DNA of 64,000 bases, from the NCBI RefSeq assembly GCF_963924675.1, contig NC_089234.1, positions 23,093,668 to 23,157,667 on the forward strand. The letters are read 5' to 3'. The notes under the pieces were generated by a model. The model saw only the letters and a list, made by a program, of their open reading frames with translations. It had not been told where the DNA came from and searched no databases. Shown one piece after another: positions 33,701 to 45,900 of the stretch (within the stretch, counting starts at the first letter, position 1; each line of letters starts with the position of its first letter). This DNA comes from Phocoena phocoena. Taxonomy: Eukaryota > Chordata > Mammalia > Artiodactyla > Phocoenidae. Both the position numbers and the translations under genes were made by a program.

Positions 33701-34335
33701 AAGAGTAAGACGCGGAGATCGCCTTCCTCCCCACGGATACACCAGAAATACATCCACACGTGGAACAACTCCTACAGAACTCCTACTGAAGGCTGGCAGA
33801 AGACCTCAGACCTCCCAAAAGGCAAGAAACTCCCCACGTAACTGGGTAGGGCAAAAGAAAAAACAGAGACAAAAGAATAAGGACGGCACCTGCACCAGTG
33901 GGAGGGAGCTGTGAAGGAGGAAAAGTTTCCACACACTAGGAAGCCCCTCCGCGGGCGGAGACTGCGGGAGGCAGAGGGGGGAGTTTCGGGACCGCGGAGT
34001 AGTGCACAGCGACGGGTGCGGAGGGCAAAGCGGGGAGATTCCTGCACAGACGATCGGTGCCGACCAGCACTCACCAACCCGAGAGGCTTGTCTGCTCACC
34101 CGCCGGGGCGGGCGGGGCTGCGAGCTGAGGCTCGGGTTTTGGTTTTGGACGGAGCTCAGGGAGAGGACTGGGGTTGGCGGCTTGAACATAGCCTGAAGGG
34201 GTTAGTGCACCACGACTGGCCGGGAGGGAGTTCGGGGAAGGGCCTGCACCTGCCGAAGAGGCAAGAGACTTTTTCTTCCCTCTTTGTTTCCTGGTGCGCG
34301 AGGAGAGGGGTTTAAGAGCGCTGCCTAAAGGAACT

Positions 34336-34433
34336 CCAGAGACGGGCGCGAGCCGCGGCTGAAAGCGCGAACCCCAGAGACGGGCGCGAGCCGCGGCTAA
34401 AACCGCGGACCCCAGAGACGGGCGGGAGACGCT
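34336..34433. repeat. 38-bp tandem repeat, about 2.6 copies, in L1 5'UTR
   Basis: CCAGAGACGGGCGCGAGCCG begins at 34336 and 34374, and a variant, CCAGAGACGGGCGGGAG, at 34412. Each of the first two units has a CCGCGGCT block. CpG-rich. Confidence 0.93.
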
Positions 34434-34922
34434 AAGGCTGCTGCTGCCGCCACCAAGGGGCCTGTGTGCGAGCACAGGTCACTCTCCACACCCCTCTTCC
34501 GCGGAGCCTGTGTAGCCCGCCACTGCCAGGTTCCCGGGATCCAGGGACAGCTTCCCCGGGACAACGCACGGCGGGCCTCAGGCTGGTGCAACGTCACGCC
34601 GGCCTCTGCCGCAGCGTCACGCTGCCTCTGCCGCCGCAGGCCGGCCCGCACGCAGTGCCCCTCCTTCCCCCATCCCCCAACCCCCGGCCTGAGTGAGCCG
34701 GAGGCCCCGAATCAGCGGCTCCTTTAACCCCGTCCTGTCTGAGCGAAAAAACAGACGCCCTCCAGCGACCTACACGCAGAGGCAGGGCCAAATCCAAAGC
34801 TGGGCTCCTGTGAGCTGTGAGAACAAAGAAGAGAAAGGGAAATCTCTCCCAGCAGCCACAGAAGCAGCGGATTAAAGCTCCACAATCAACTTGATATACC
34901 CTGCATCTGTGGAATACCTGAA

Positions 34923-35460
34923 TAGACAAAGAATGATCCCAAATTGAAGAGGTGGAATTTAGGAGCGAGATCTATGATTTTTTTCCCTTTTCCTCTTTTT
35001 GTGAATGTGTACGTGTATGCTTCTGTGTGAAATCTTGTCTGTACTCTTGCTTCCACCATTTGTCCTAGGGCTCTATCCGTCCATGACTTTTTTTAAAAAA
35101 TTCTTTTTCTTAATAATTAAGTTTAATTGTAATAACTTTATTATACTTTACCTTCGTTCTTTCTTTCTTTCCTTCCTTCCCTCCCTCCTTTAGACAACGA
35201 ATCACCCCAAATTGAGGAGGTGGTCTCAGGGAGCAGGATTTATGATTTTTCCCCCTTTACCTCTTTTTGTGACGGTGTATGTGTATGCTTCTGTGTAAGA
35301 TTTTCTCTGTATAGCTTTGCTTCCAACATTTGTCCTAAGGTTCTATCCGTCCCTTTTTTTTTCTAAATATTTTTTAATTCAATAACTATATTATACTTTA
35401 TTTTATTTTTACTGTATCATCTTTCTTTGTCTTTTTTCCTTCTTTCCCTCCTTCCTTCCT
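34923..35460. repeat. 268-bp tandem duplication in L1 5'UTR
   Basis: TAGACAAAGAATGATCCCAA (34923) and TAGACAACGAATCACCCCAA (35191) start two parallel copies. Both continue through AATTGA(A/G)GAGGTGG, TATGCTTCTGTGT, ATTTGTCCTA and TCTATCCGTCC, and end in C/T-rich runs. Identity looks near 80 percent, so the duplication predates this insertion. Confidence 0.9.
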
Positions 35461-35545
35461 TCCTCCCTCCCTCCCTCCTTTCTTTCCTTCTTTGCTTCTT
35501 TCTTCCTTCCTTCCTTTCCTCCTTTCCTTCTTTCTTTACTCATAC
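35430..35545. repeat. Polypyrimidine (CCTT)n-like tract
   Basis: Almost uninterrupted C/T strand made of TTCC, TCCC and TTTC units, at the end of the second 268-bp copy. Confidence 0.95.
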
Positions 35546-36084
35546 TTCTACTAATTCTCCCTACTTTTTCTCCCTTTTATTCTGAGCGGTGTGGATGAAA
35601 GGCTCTTGGTGCTCCAGCCAGGAGTCAGGGCTCTGCCTCTGAGGTAGGAGAGCCAACTTCAGGACACTGGTCAACAAGAGACCTCCCAGCTCCACATAAT
35701 ATTAAACGGTGGAAATATCCCAGAGACCTCCATCTTAACACCAGCACCCAACTTCACTCAACGACCAGCAAGCCACAGTGCTGGACAACCTATGCCAAAC
35801 AACTAGCAAAACAGGAACACAACCCCACCCATTAGCAGAGAGGCTGCCTAAAATCATAATAAGGCCACAGACACCCCAAAACACACCACCAGACGTGAAC
35901 CTGCCCACTAGAGAGACAAGATCCAGCCTCATCCACCACAACACAGGCACTAGTCCCCTCCACCAGGAAGCCTACACAACCCACTGAAACAGCCTTAGCC
36001 ACTGGAGACAGACATCAAAAACAACGGGAACTACGAAAGTGCAGCCTGCAAAAAGGAGACCCCAAACACAGTAAGATAAGCAAA

Positions 36085-36978
36085 ATGAGAAGACAGAAAA
36101 ACACACAGCAGATGAAGGAGCAAGATAAAAACCCACCAGACCTAACAAATGAAGAGGAAATAGGCAATCTACCTGAAAAAGAATTCAGAATAATGATAGT
36201 AAGGATGATCCGAAATCTTGGAAGTAGAATGGACAAAATGCAAGAAACAGTTAACAAGGACCTACAAGAACTAAAGATGAAACAAGCAATGATGAACAAT
36301 GCAATAAATGAAATTAAAATCACTCTAGATAGGATCAATAGCAGAATAACTGAGGCAGAAGAACGGATAAGTGACCTGGAAGATAAAGTAGTGGAAATAA
36401 CTACTGCAGAGCAGAATAAAGAAAAAAGAATGAAAAGAACTGAGGACAGTCTCAGAGACCTCTGGGACAACATGAAACGCACCAACATTCGAATTATAGG
36501 GGTGCCAGAAGAAGAAGAAAGAAAGAAAGGGACTGAGAAAATATTTGAAGAGATTATAGTTGAAAACTTCCCTAATATGGGAAAGGAAATAGTTAATCAA
36601 GTCCAGGAAGCACAGAGGGTCCCATACAGGATAAATACAAGGAGAAACACGCCAAGACACATATTAATCAAACTGTCAAAAATTAAATACAAAGAAAGCA
36701 TATTAAAAGCAGCAAGGGAAAAACAACAAATAACACACAAGGGAATCCCCATAAGGTTAACAGCTGATCTCTCAGCAGAAACCCTACAAGCCAGAAGGGA
36801 GTGGCAGGACATACTGAAAGTGATGAAGGAGAATAGCCTGCAACCAAGACTACTCTACCCAGCAAGGATCTCATTCACATTTGATGGAGAAATTAAAACC
36901 TTTACAGACAAGCAAAAGCTGAGAGAGTTCAGCACCACCAAACCAGCTCTACAACAAATGCTAAAGGAACTTCTCTAG
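36085..36978 (+). CDS. LINE-1 ORF1 protein (RNA-binding chaperone), intact
   Basis: 297 codons from AAAATGAGA, a good initiation context. L1 ORF1p is a trimeric cytoplasmic protein that coats L1 RNA and acts as a nucleic-acid chaperone in the L1 ribonucleoprotein. Visible parts: basic/acidic N-terminus (1-45); heptad-rich coiled coil (about 48-130, including [15 protein letters not shown]); an RRM-like region (about 131-205, starting [12 protein letters not shown] and including [12 protein letters not shown]); and the C-terminal domain (about 206-297, including [18 protein letters not shown] and the terminal [10 protein letters not shown]). It is shorter than human ORF1p (338 residues), mainly at the N-terminus, which varies between lineages. 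No premature stop or frameshift. ORF2 starts 22 nt downstream. Confidence 0.93.
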   Translation: MRRQKNTQQMKEQDKNPPDLTNEEEIGNLPEKEFRIMIVRMIRNLGSRMDKMQETVNKDLQELKMKQAMMNNAINEIKITLDRINSRITEAEERISDLEDKVVEITTAEQNKEKRMKRTEDSLRDLWDNMKRTNIRIIGVPEEEERKKGTEKIFEEIIVENFPNMGKEIVNQVQEAQRVPYRINTRRNTPRHILIKLSKIKYKESILKAAREKQQITHKGIPIRLTADLSAETLQARREWQDILKVMKENSLQPRLLYPARISFTFDGEIKTFTDKQKLREFSTTKPALQQMLKELL

Positions 36979-37000
36979 ACACGAAACACAAGAGAAGGAA

Positions 37001-38056
37001 ATGACCTATAGTAGCGAACCCAAAACAATATATAAAATGGAAATAGGAACATACATATCGATAATTACCTTAAATGTAAATGGACTAAATGCTCCCACCA
37101 AAAGACACAGATTGGCTGAATGGATACAAAAACAAGACCCTTATATATGCTGTCTACAAGAGACCCACTTCAGAACTAGAGACACATACAGACTGAAAGT
37201 AAGGGGATGGAAAAAGATATTCCATGCAAATGGAAACCAAAAGAAAGCTGGAGTAGCAATTCTCATATCAGACAAAATAGACTTTAAAATAAGGACTATT
37301 AAAAGGGACAAAGAAGGACACTACATAATGATCAAGGGATCGATCCAAGAAGAAGATATAACAATTGTAAATATTTATGCACCCAACATAGGAGCACGTC
37401 AATACATAAGGCAAATACTAACAACCATAAAAGGGGAGATCGACAGTAACACATTCATAGTAGGGGACTTTAACACCCCACTTTCACCCATGGACAGATC
37501 ATCCAAAATGAAAATAAATAAGGAAACACAAGCTTTAAATGATACATTAAACAAGATGGACTTAATTGATATTTATAGGACACTCCATCCAAAAACAACA
37601 GAATACACATTTTTCTCAAGTGCTCATGGAACATTCTCCAGGATAGATCATATCTTGGGTCACAAATCAAGCCTTGGTAAATTTAAGAAAACTGAAATTG
37701 TATCAAGTATCTTTTCCAACCACAACGCCATGAGACTAGATATCAATTACAGGATAAGATCTGTAAAATATACAAACACATGGAGGCTAAACAATACACT
37801 ACTTAATAATGAAGTGATCACTGAAGAAATCAAAGAGGAAATCAAAAAATACCTAGAAACAAATGACAATGGAGACACAACGACCCAAAACCTATGGGAT
37901 GCAGCAAAAGCAGTTCTAAGGGGGAAGTTTATAGCAATACAAGCCCACCTTAAGAAGCAGGAAACATCTCGAATAAACAGCCTAACCTTGCACCTCAAGC
38001 AATTAGAGAAAGAAGAACAAAAAAACCCAAAGCTAGCAGAAGGAAAGAAATCATAA
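37001..38056 (+). pseudogene. LINE-1 ORF2, endonuclease part (ends at frameshift)
   Basis: 351 codons from GAAATGACC, then a premature stop (TCATAA). An apurinic-like endonuclease domain spans about 13-250: LNVNGLN (Asn25), CLQETHF (Glu54), NIYAPN (Tyr126), GDFN (Asp156, Asn158), EYTFF (Thr203) and RIDHILG (Asp216) match human L1 catalytic positions with a constant offset of 11. The final SDH motif instead reads SNH (239-241, AAC at 37718-37720), losing an aspartate held essential in the family. The frame is lost because one base is missing in the A/C tract near 38019-38028; the family protein continues in the next frame. So this copy has two independent ORF2 defects. Confidence 0.92.
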
Positions 38057-38085
38057 AAATCAGATCAGAAATAAATGAAAAAGAA

Positions 38086-40851
38086 ATGAAGGAAACAATA
38101 GCAAAGATCAATAAAACTAAAAGCTGGTTCTTTGAGAAGATAAACAAAATAGATAAACCACTAGCCAGACTCATCAAGAAAAAAAGGGAGAAGACTCAAA
38201 TCAATAGAATTAGAAATGAAAAAGGAGAAGTAACAACTGACACTGCAGAAATAAAAAAAATCATGAGAGATTACTACAAGCAACTCTATGCCAATAAAAT
38301 GGACAATCTGGAAGAAATGGACAAATTCTTAGAAATGCACAACCTGCCAAGACTGAATCAGGAAGAAATAGAAAATATGAACAGACCAATCACAAGCACT
38401 GAAATTGAAACTGTGATTAAAAACCTTCCAACAAACAAAAGCCCAGGACCAGATGGCTTCACAGGTGAATTCTATCAAACGTTTAGAGAAGAGCTAACAC
38501 CTATCCTGAAACTCTTCCAAAATATAGCAGAGGGAGGAACACTCCCAAATTCCTTCTACGAAGCCACCATCACCTTGATACCAAAACCAGACAAGGATGT
38601 CACAAAGAAAGAAAACTACAGGCCAATATCACTGATGAACATAGATGCAAAAATCCTCAACAAAATACTAGCAAACAGAATCCAACAGCACATTAAAAGG
38701 ATCATACACCATGATCAAGTGGGGTTTATTCCAGGAATGCAAGGATTCTTCAATATACGCAAATCTATCAATGTGATAAACCATATTAACAAATTGAAGG
38801 AGAAAAACCATATGATCATCTCAATAGATGCAGAGAAAGCTTTCGACAAAATTCAACACCCATTTATGATAAAAACCCTCCAGAAAGTAGGCATAGAGGG
38901 AACTTTCCTAAACATAATAAAAGCCATATATGACAAGCCCACAGCAAACATCATCCTCAATGGTGAAAAACTGAAAGCATTTCCACTAAGATCAGGAACA
39001 AGACAAGGTTGCCCACTCTCACCACTCTTATTCAACATAGTTTTGGAAGTTTTAGCCACAGCAATCAGAGAAGAAAAGGCAATAAAAGGAATCCAAATTG
39101 GAAAAGAAGAAGTAAAGCTGTCACTGTTTGCAGATGACATGATACTATACATAGAGAATCCTAAAGATGCTACCAGAAAACTACTAGAGCTAATCAATGA
39201 ATTTGGTAAAGTAGCAGGATACAAAATTAATGCACAGAAATCTCTGGCATTCCTATATACTAATGATGAAAAATCTGAAAGTGAAATCAAGAAAACACTC
39301 CCATTTACCACTGCAACAAAAAGAATAAAATATCTAGGAATAAACCTACCTAAGGATACGAAAGACCTGTATGCAGAAAATTATAAGACACTGATGAAAG
39401 AAATTAAAGATGATACAAATAGATGGAGAGATATACCATGTTCTTGGATGGGAAGAATCAACATTGTGAAAATGACTCTACTACCCAAAGCAATCTACAG
39501 ATTCAATGCAATCCCTATCAAACTACCACTGGCATTTTTCACAGAACTAGAACAAATAATTTCGCAATTTGTATGGAAACACAAAAGACCCCGAATAGCC
39601 AAAGCAATCTTGAGAACGAAAAAAGAAGCTGGAGGAATAAGGCTCCCTGACTTTAGACTATATTACAAAGCAACAGTAATCAAGACAGTATGGTACTGGC
39701 ACAAAAACAGAAAGATAGATCAGTGGAACAGGATAGAAAGCCCAGAGATAAACCCACGCACATATGGACACCTTATCTTTGATAAAGGAGGCAGGAATGT
39801 ACAGTGGAGAAAGGACAGCCTCTTCAATAAATGGTGCTGGGAAAACTGGACAGGTACATGTAAAAGTATGAGATTAGATCACTCCCTAACACCATACACA
39901 AAAATAAGCTCAAAATGGATTAAAGACCTAAATGTAAGGCCAGAAACTATCAAACTCTTAGAAGAAAACATAGGAAGAACACTCTATGACATAAATCACA
40001 GCAAGATCCTTTCTGACCCACCTCCTAGTGTAATGGAAATAAAAACAAAAATAAACAAATGGGACCTAATGAAACTTCAAAGCTTTTGCACAGCAAAGGA
40101 AACCATAACCAAGACCAAAAGACAACCCTCAGAATGGGAGAAAACATTTGCAAATGAAGCAACTGACAAAGGATTAATCTCCAAAATTTATAAGCAGCTC
40201 ATGCAGCTCAATAACAAAAAAACAAAAAACCCCATCCAAAAATGGGCAGAAGACCTAAATAGACATTTCTCCAAAGAAGATATACAGAATGCCAACAAAC
40301 ACATGAAAGAATGCTCAACATCATTAATCATTAGAGAAATGCAAATCAAAACTACAATGAGATATCATCTCACACCAGTCAGAATGGCCATCATCAAAAA
40401 ATCTATAAACAATAAATGCTGGAGAGGGTGTGGAGAAAAGGGGACACTCTTGCACTGCTGGTGGGAATGTGAATTGGTTCAGCCACTGTGGAGAACAGTA
40501 TGGAGGTTCCTTAAAAAACTACAAATAGAATTACCATATGACCCAGCAATCCCACTACTTGGCATATACCCTGAGAAAACCAAAATTCAAAAAGAGTCAT
40601 GTACCAAAATGTTCATTGCAGCTCTATTTACAATAGCCAGGACATGGAAACAACCTAAGCGCCCATCATCGGATGAATGGATAAAGAAGATGTGGCACAT
40701 ATACACAATGGAATATTACTCAGCCTTAAAAAGAAATGAAATTGAGCTATTTGTAATGAGATGGATAGACCTAGAGTCTGTCATACAGAGTGAAGTAAGT
40801 CAGAAAGAAAAAGACAAATACCGTATGCTAACACATATATATGGAATTTAA
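38086..40851 (+). pseudogene. LINE-1 ORF2, reverse transcriptase and C-terminal part
   Basis: 921 codons open to the natural ORF2 stop, in the frame reached after the one-base deletion upstream; the Met at 38086 is internal to the family protein. The Z-like segment includes [17 protein letters not shown]. The reverse transcriptase includes [32 protein letters not shown], and the catalytic FADD box (348-351, nt 39127-39138). A cysteine-rich C-terminal motif is present: C778-x3-C782-x7-H790-x4-C795. No stop or indel is seen after 38040. Total ORF2 length (3,851 nt) is one base short of 1,284 codons, close to human ORF2p (1,275 residues). In cells ORF2p nicks DNA and copies L1 RNA in place; here the endonuclease half is uncoupled. 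Confidence 0.93.
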
Positions 40852-41228
40852 GGGAAAAAAATGTCATGAAGAACGTAGGGGTAAGATAGGAATAAAGACG
40901 CAGACCTACTGGAGAACGGACTTGAGGATATGGGGAGGGGGAAGGGTGAGTTTTGACAGGGCGAGAGAGAGTCATGGACATATACACACTAACAAACGTA
41001 GTAAGGTAGATAGCTGGGGAGAAGCAGCCGCAAGACACAGGGATATTAGCTCGGTGCTTTGTGACAGCCTGGAAGTGTGGGATGGGGAGAGTGGGAGGGA
41101 GGGAGACGCAAGAGGGAAGACATATGGGAACATATGTATAGCTGATTCACTTTGTTATAAAGCAGAAACTAACACACCATTGTAAAGCAATTATACCCCA
41201 ATAAAGATGTTAAAAAAAAAAAAAAAAA
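40852..41228 (+). other. LINE-1 3'UTR and poly(A) tail
   Basis: GGGAGGG-containing 3'UTR, 'GATATTAGCTCGGTGCTTTG', 'AGCAGAAACTAACACACC', AATAAA at 41200-41205, then an A-run ending at the TSD. The same blocks recur in the truncated copies at 1.3, 7.7 and 30.1 kb. Confidence 0.93.
41200..41205 (+). terminator. L1 polyadenylation signal
   Basis: AATAAA ten bases upstream of the genomic poly(A). Confidence 0.85.
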
Positions 41229-41241
41229 GAAAATATGAGAG

Positions 41242-42771
41242 ATTTTATATTATAGAGTTGATATAAATGTAAATACATCAATTGAGCCAAAGACTTGGGA
41301 ATAGGATATTCTGGTTAATAGAATTTTCAAGTTCAAAAATAAACTAAAAATTCTGATTTTAACACTTGACGAAAATAGTCTTCCAGAGTTAGAGTTGCTT
41401 TAATTGTTTTAATAAGAATAGTCCAATAAATGTGAATAAATAGTTGTTTGATGTTTAGGATACTGTAAGGCATTAAAGTAATCTTTCTGCAACTCAATTA
41501 TCTTAACCCATGGTCTAAGGATAGAAAAATAAATGGGACTCTGAGTTGAATGTGAATACGTGAATTAAGTCTAAGATATACCCTCAGTTTTTAACAGCTC
41601 CTTATCAACTCTTCATTTCTTGACTTTTGTTTACTTTTTTAATAAGCAAAATGTATAGATGTGAGTATAACTGAGAAGTCATACTTTTCATATTCTACTT
41701 CTTTGAGGTTTTATTCCGCTGAGCTAATAATAAATGGAAATACTTAGAACTTGAACTATTCTCTGAGCAGGAATCCAAAGATGAATTAGAAGTTAGCAGA
41801 AATAATTTGAAAGAAAGGATGGTTTTTTGGCTCAAACAAATTAAACCAAAAATATTCAGTATATTCCAAAAAAAGATAACTCCTCCCAATAGAAAGGAGG
41901 CTGGTCAGAAAATAGTTATAGAAAATTCATAATGAGAAGAAAAAAGTTGGCTGTACCTCTCCCAGCTCCACTAGGGCAGAGGAAATTTAGGTCAGTGCAA
42001 TGTGAGTATTATTTTGCTACTTGAAAGGCTATCCCTGCTGTGGAGATGGACATATCAGACTATTCTTGTCTCACATCATTAAGCCTAAAATCATTAAACT
42101 CATTCTTTCTCTAATTCCATGCTAATCAAGCAACCTTCTTTCTGATTATAATTTGGTTTCCCACATTGGCCGCTTACAGTACAAGAATGTGCTGGTCATG
42201 CTGATGTAAGTATTCCAGTCCACAGGGGAGCTACAGATCTCCTAGATCTCCTTGCAAATTAATGAATTAGCATTCTTATCTAACATCATTTTCATGAGAT
42301 ATGGAACTCTTCTTGTGATGAGGTAATCTGGTTTGTAAGCCCAGAATACTGAGGTCCACAGATATTTTACCTTCACGGGATGACCTTTCTTTGGGGCATC
42401 TCAGGGCATAGCACTGAACCCCACTCCCTAAACTCCAACAACCCTCTTTGCTAAAGCTTCCCATTCAAAACATCTATTTGCTGTTGGTCTTGACCATCGG
42501 CCTAAAATCTCTCACAGGTAAGTTGAGTGCTCAAAAACTTCTACTACGAAAGTCCAAATGACCTCTATCTTTCATTATTACCTACCTCAATACTTCACTG
42601 ATGAGAGGGGAAAAAAAGAAGGGATAATGTGTTTATCCTTTCTGGACACCATTTCTTACATTAGTCAGCAACCTCACACAAAACTTCAGTTCCAAACCTC
42701 CTAAAAACAAAGGGAAGGTCAGATAGGGAGGGGACATGAGAGAGACCACGTGGTAGCTTAGGGGAATGTTT
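41242..42771. other. Unique intergenic DNA
   Basis: About 1.5 kb without recognisable exon or repeat. AT-rich; short frames on both strands lack domains. Confidence 0.5.
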
Positions 42772-42960
42772 GAGATCAGAGACTCTGGAATATCACTGCC
42801 TGTAGTTGAATTCTGGCTTCACTATATGTGATTTCTACCAAGATACGTGAGCTTTTCTATGCTTTAGTTGCCACATCTGTAAAATGGGGGCATAGATAGC
42901 ACCTATCTCATAGGGTTATGAGAATTAAGTTTATATTAAATAACCACATAGTTTTTGCAC
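42772..42960 (+). repeat. MIR SINE, plus strand
   Basis: 'GCCACATCTGTAAAATGGGG', 'GCACCTATCTCATAGGGTTA' and TGAGAATTAAG are a good MIR core match. Confidence 0.85.
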
Positions 42961-45900
42961 ATTAAAAAAAAAAAGCCTATTGTATTTACCAAAAGTGTTA
43001 GACGAGTGGCCTAAAACTCCAGACACAAGTACTTGACCTACACATTTCATAGACCTTGGGGGCAAATCTGCAACACTATCCTGGGCAGATGCTGTAATGC
43101 GATAGTAACTTTGAGCCTCCATTAAACCCACATTAGAAGGCTCACTTGATTATTCTCTGGGATTTCAGCTGGAGCAAGGGCAGTGTGTGTAAACAGAAGA
43201 TTTATGGCTGTGAAGTATTGTTGGAATATACTCCCAGATCCACAAAGGGGCACTTTCTAACTTTGTCTTTATTCACAAACTCGAATCTACTTTTCCAGGT
43301 GTAGCGCGAAGAACTAGAAGGGCAAGTCACCGTGAGATTTGCTGACCTTTAAAGTTCCTTCCAGTTCTCAGATCTGGACTCTGAACCACACCTATTCATG
43401 AACATCCATGCAATTAACCTTCTTCCTCCCTGGCCACTGGTCCCAGAGCCCACTGAAGCCTTGTGCCAATCAACAGATTCATCCACAGAATGAGAAGTCG
43501 GATGGCCTGCTGTCTCTTGGGGTTATCATGTTTGTTCCCACAACTTTGCAACAAAAGCCTAAGGTTTTAGACTAGTGCTCTTTAAACATTTTATTATCTT
43601 GTGGGCAGGAAAAGCTTGAAGTAACTTTTATCTTACTCTATAGAATTTTACTGCCACTTTACTAATAGACTATATTAGAAGGGGTGAGTTTAAACAACAA
43701 TAATTTTCTTAGCATTCTCTGGACTTGTCTGCATCACAGCTTGCCAGCAACCATTACTCTATAGGTCTAAAATGAAATAGATAGCCTACTTGGGCATTTT
43801 TCAGGTGATAGAGGGTAAAATAACTAAACTAGAAATGTTCTTTCTTTCCACATTACTACATCTTGCATATGGTCTGTCAACAAAGCTGCTCCAGGTCTAG
43901 TTTTAGGTATTAAAACTTGAAGGATGTCAGTTGTACTGGATGTTTGCCAGATTCAGTGTGATGCAAAGTATTTTAAAATTTGTAGTGATGACTCTTGGTA
44001 CAATGTGCCAACTGTCTCAACTGAGGGAAACAATTAAATTTCAGTCATATGTAGATAATTGTCTTCATGTTAACATAATTCAGACGTGTGTGCGCCCACC
44101 TTTACAAATTGTAATATTACTTTCATGCAGTAAAAGGGAATGTCTTCAGGATTTCTTAATCTACAGGCAGGCTTGGAAGCCCTGCTTTAAAACTATATGC
44201 AGCAAATGCCAAAAATATTTTAATAAAGTTATTAATTCTTATTACTCAGATTTCATAAAAGCAATACGCTTGCATTCTAATGTGCCTTGATTTTATACTT
44301 GATGGACCTAAGTCATTCTATAAAATTCACAGGAAGTAAACATCTTTGGAAGAGTACTAGATTGGGAGTAAGAAGGTGTTAGCTCTTCGTTCAGAGCATC
44401 TGTGATTCTAACATCCTCCAAACCCCTGCTGAGCTCTTCTCAATTTCTAGGTCCACCAGGATGTCTTTCTTGCCTAAACGGAAATGATCTCACAGATAAA
44501 ATCTATCAGCAGTTCAATACTTTATAAGAAACAGTTTTTGTTTTTTGTTTCTTAAATCAGTGGCCTCTGCAAATAGCACCAGAAGGCACCTGTAGTCCCA
44601 AAATTTCTCTGTAAAGAAGCGATGAGAATTCTATCATTAAGATGGGTTCATTTGATTAAGCACTGTTACTCCCCATGAAAAGTACGTATCACTCACAAAT
44701 GACCAAACACTACTGCTAACATCCTGGTGAGTTTATTGGTCTACTCAGCTAACATTCGTTGTTTATTACATACCAAGTATTGAACTGGTAGACAGACGAC
44801 ACTCTCAGCTGCTATGGACATGCCTTTCCCTGAAACATCCGGCTCATTTTACAGATGCAGGAGCAGGATCCAGATACAAAGCTTATATGCAGACACTTAC
44901 CCTGGTATAGTGACAGAGCAGGTCTTATTTAAACCCAATTCATCAACTATTTTAACAACCAGCAATTCCCTGAACTTACCTTCTCATCCCCCTTGTTCAT
45001 TTGTAACTAATGTGTGTGCTGCTTCAGTTCTATGTTTGCGGAGTAAACTGAAATCTATTTACCAGAATGATGAATATCCATTCCCACTTGGTGATATATA
45101 TAAAAAAACTTCTTTTTTGCAAGTAACTTGTTTGCTTGAAAAATCAGGTATATTAAAAAGGGTGAGAAGTTTTGCTTTTTGTTATCCATGTTCAATACAT
45201 CTTTGAAGTAGAAGGGCTCTTAAGGACCTTTAAGTTCACCCCCTCATTCTAGGGGGTGCTGGAAAGCCTAGAAACTGACACCCCAGGAACTCCTATATCC
45301 TCTAACAGAAGGTCCACTGAAATGTGAAAATATTGCCTCCTAAGATTGTCCAATCCCTAATGTTAGACAGGAAAAATATTTAAAGGCATAGATGTCAACA
45401 TAATGGAATGGACTTTGTCCCTGAGTCTAGTTCATTAGGAAAGAGTCATAGTTAGAACTCCATAAATTCAGTGTTAAAACTTACAAACATATATAATGCT
45501 AATTATTCGTTTTGTTTTTTACATTTGCGTTCCACTTTGGGGACTGACTGAGATAGCTGCTTACTTTCTCCATGGATGTGGAAACCAATAACTAAAATTC
45601 TTATATTCTTTGAGGTTTTTTTTCCTACCTTAATGTCACAGATTGTTTAGCTTTCATACTAAGAAAAAAAAAACTGTGCTATTGAGATCTGGATCCTATC
45701 TGTACCATCAATGATGTACCCTTGCTGCCTCAGTTTCCTCCTTGGTATAGAGAGTGAAAGACAATGGTCTCTAAGAGCCCTCCCACCTCGGACAACCCAG
45801 AGTTGTGATATTGACACCAAGACACTTCCTTGGTTGTCGGACACTGTACTGGACTCCATCTCAGGGCTTATATTTATTTCTCTCAGTGTCCAAACACGAG

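Larger units (their letters stand above)
33681..36084 (+). promoter_or_regulatory. LINE-1 5'UTR with internal promoter
   Basis: 2.4 kb upstream of ORF1. The first kilobase (about 33880-34730) is the only strongly CpG-rich stretch of the window, as expected for an L1 internal Pol II promoter. It holds three copies of a 38-bp unit (34336, 34374, 34412). Downstream come two 268-bp tandem copies (from 34923 and 35191) ending in pyrimidine-rich tracts. The antisense frames here are GC-driven and not supported as genes. Confidence 0.85.
33681..41228 (+). mobile_element. Full-length LINE-1 retrotransposon
   Basis: A 7,548-bp element bounded by a perfect 13-bp TSD, GAAAATATGAGAG at 33668-33680 and 41229-41241. 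Order: GC-rich 5'UTR beginning GGGGACCTTGAAGATGGCGG (33681-36084), ORF1 (36085-36978), 22-nt spacer, ORF2 (37001-40851), 3'UTR with AATAAA, and poly(A). The 5' end is intact, so the RNA was full length when inserted. ORF1 is open; ORF2 carries one frameshift and no premature stop elsewhere. That indicates recent insertion in the whale lineage. It is probably unable to move itself but could in principle be transcribed. Confidence 0.97.

Noticed and set aside
33772..34929. Several long GC-rich frames, mostly antisense
   Set aside because: They lie in the CpG-rich L1 5'UTR where stops are rare. No domain, and explained by composition. A functional antisense L1 ORF cannot be shown here.
36015..36812. 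Minus-strand frames opposite ORF1
   Set aside because: Antisense shadows of L1 ORF1, rich in Ser/Leu/Phe as expected from the A-rich sense strand.
38853..39311. 152-codon minus-strand frame
   Set aside because: Antisense of the L1 reverse transcriptase region.
44814..45206. 130-codon plus-strand frame as an exon or small gene
   Set aside because: No recognisable family, many Ser/Leu codons from AT-rich sequence, and no convincing splice sites or poly(A) signal.
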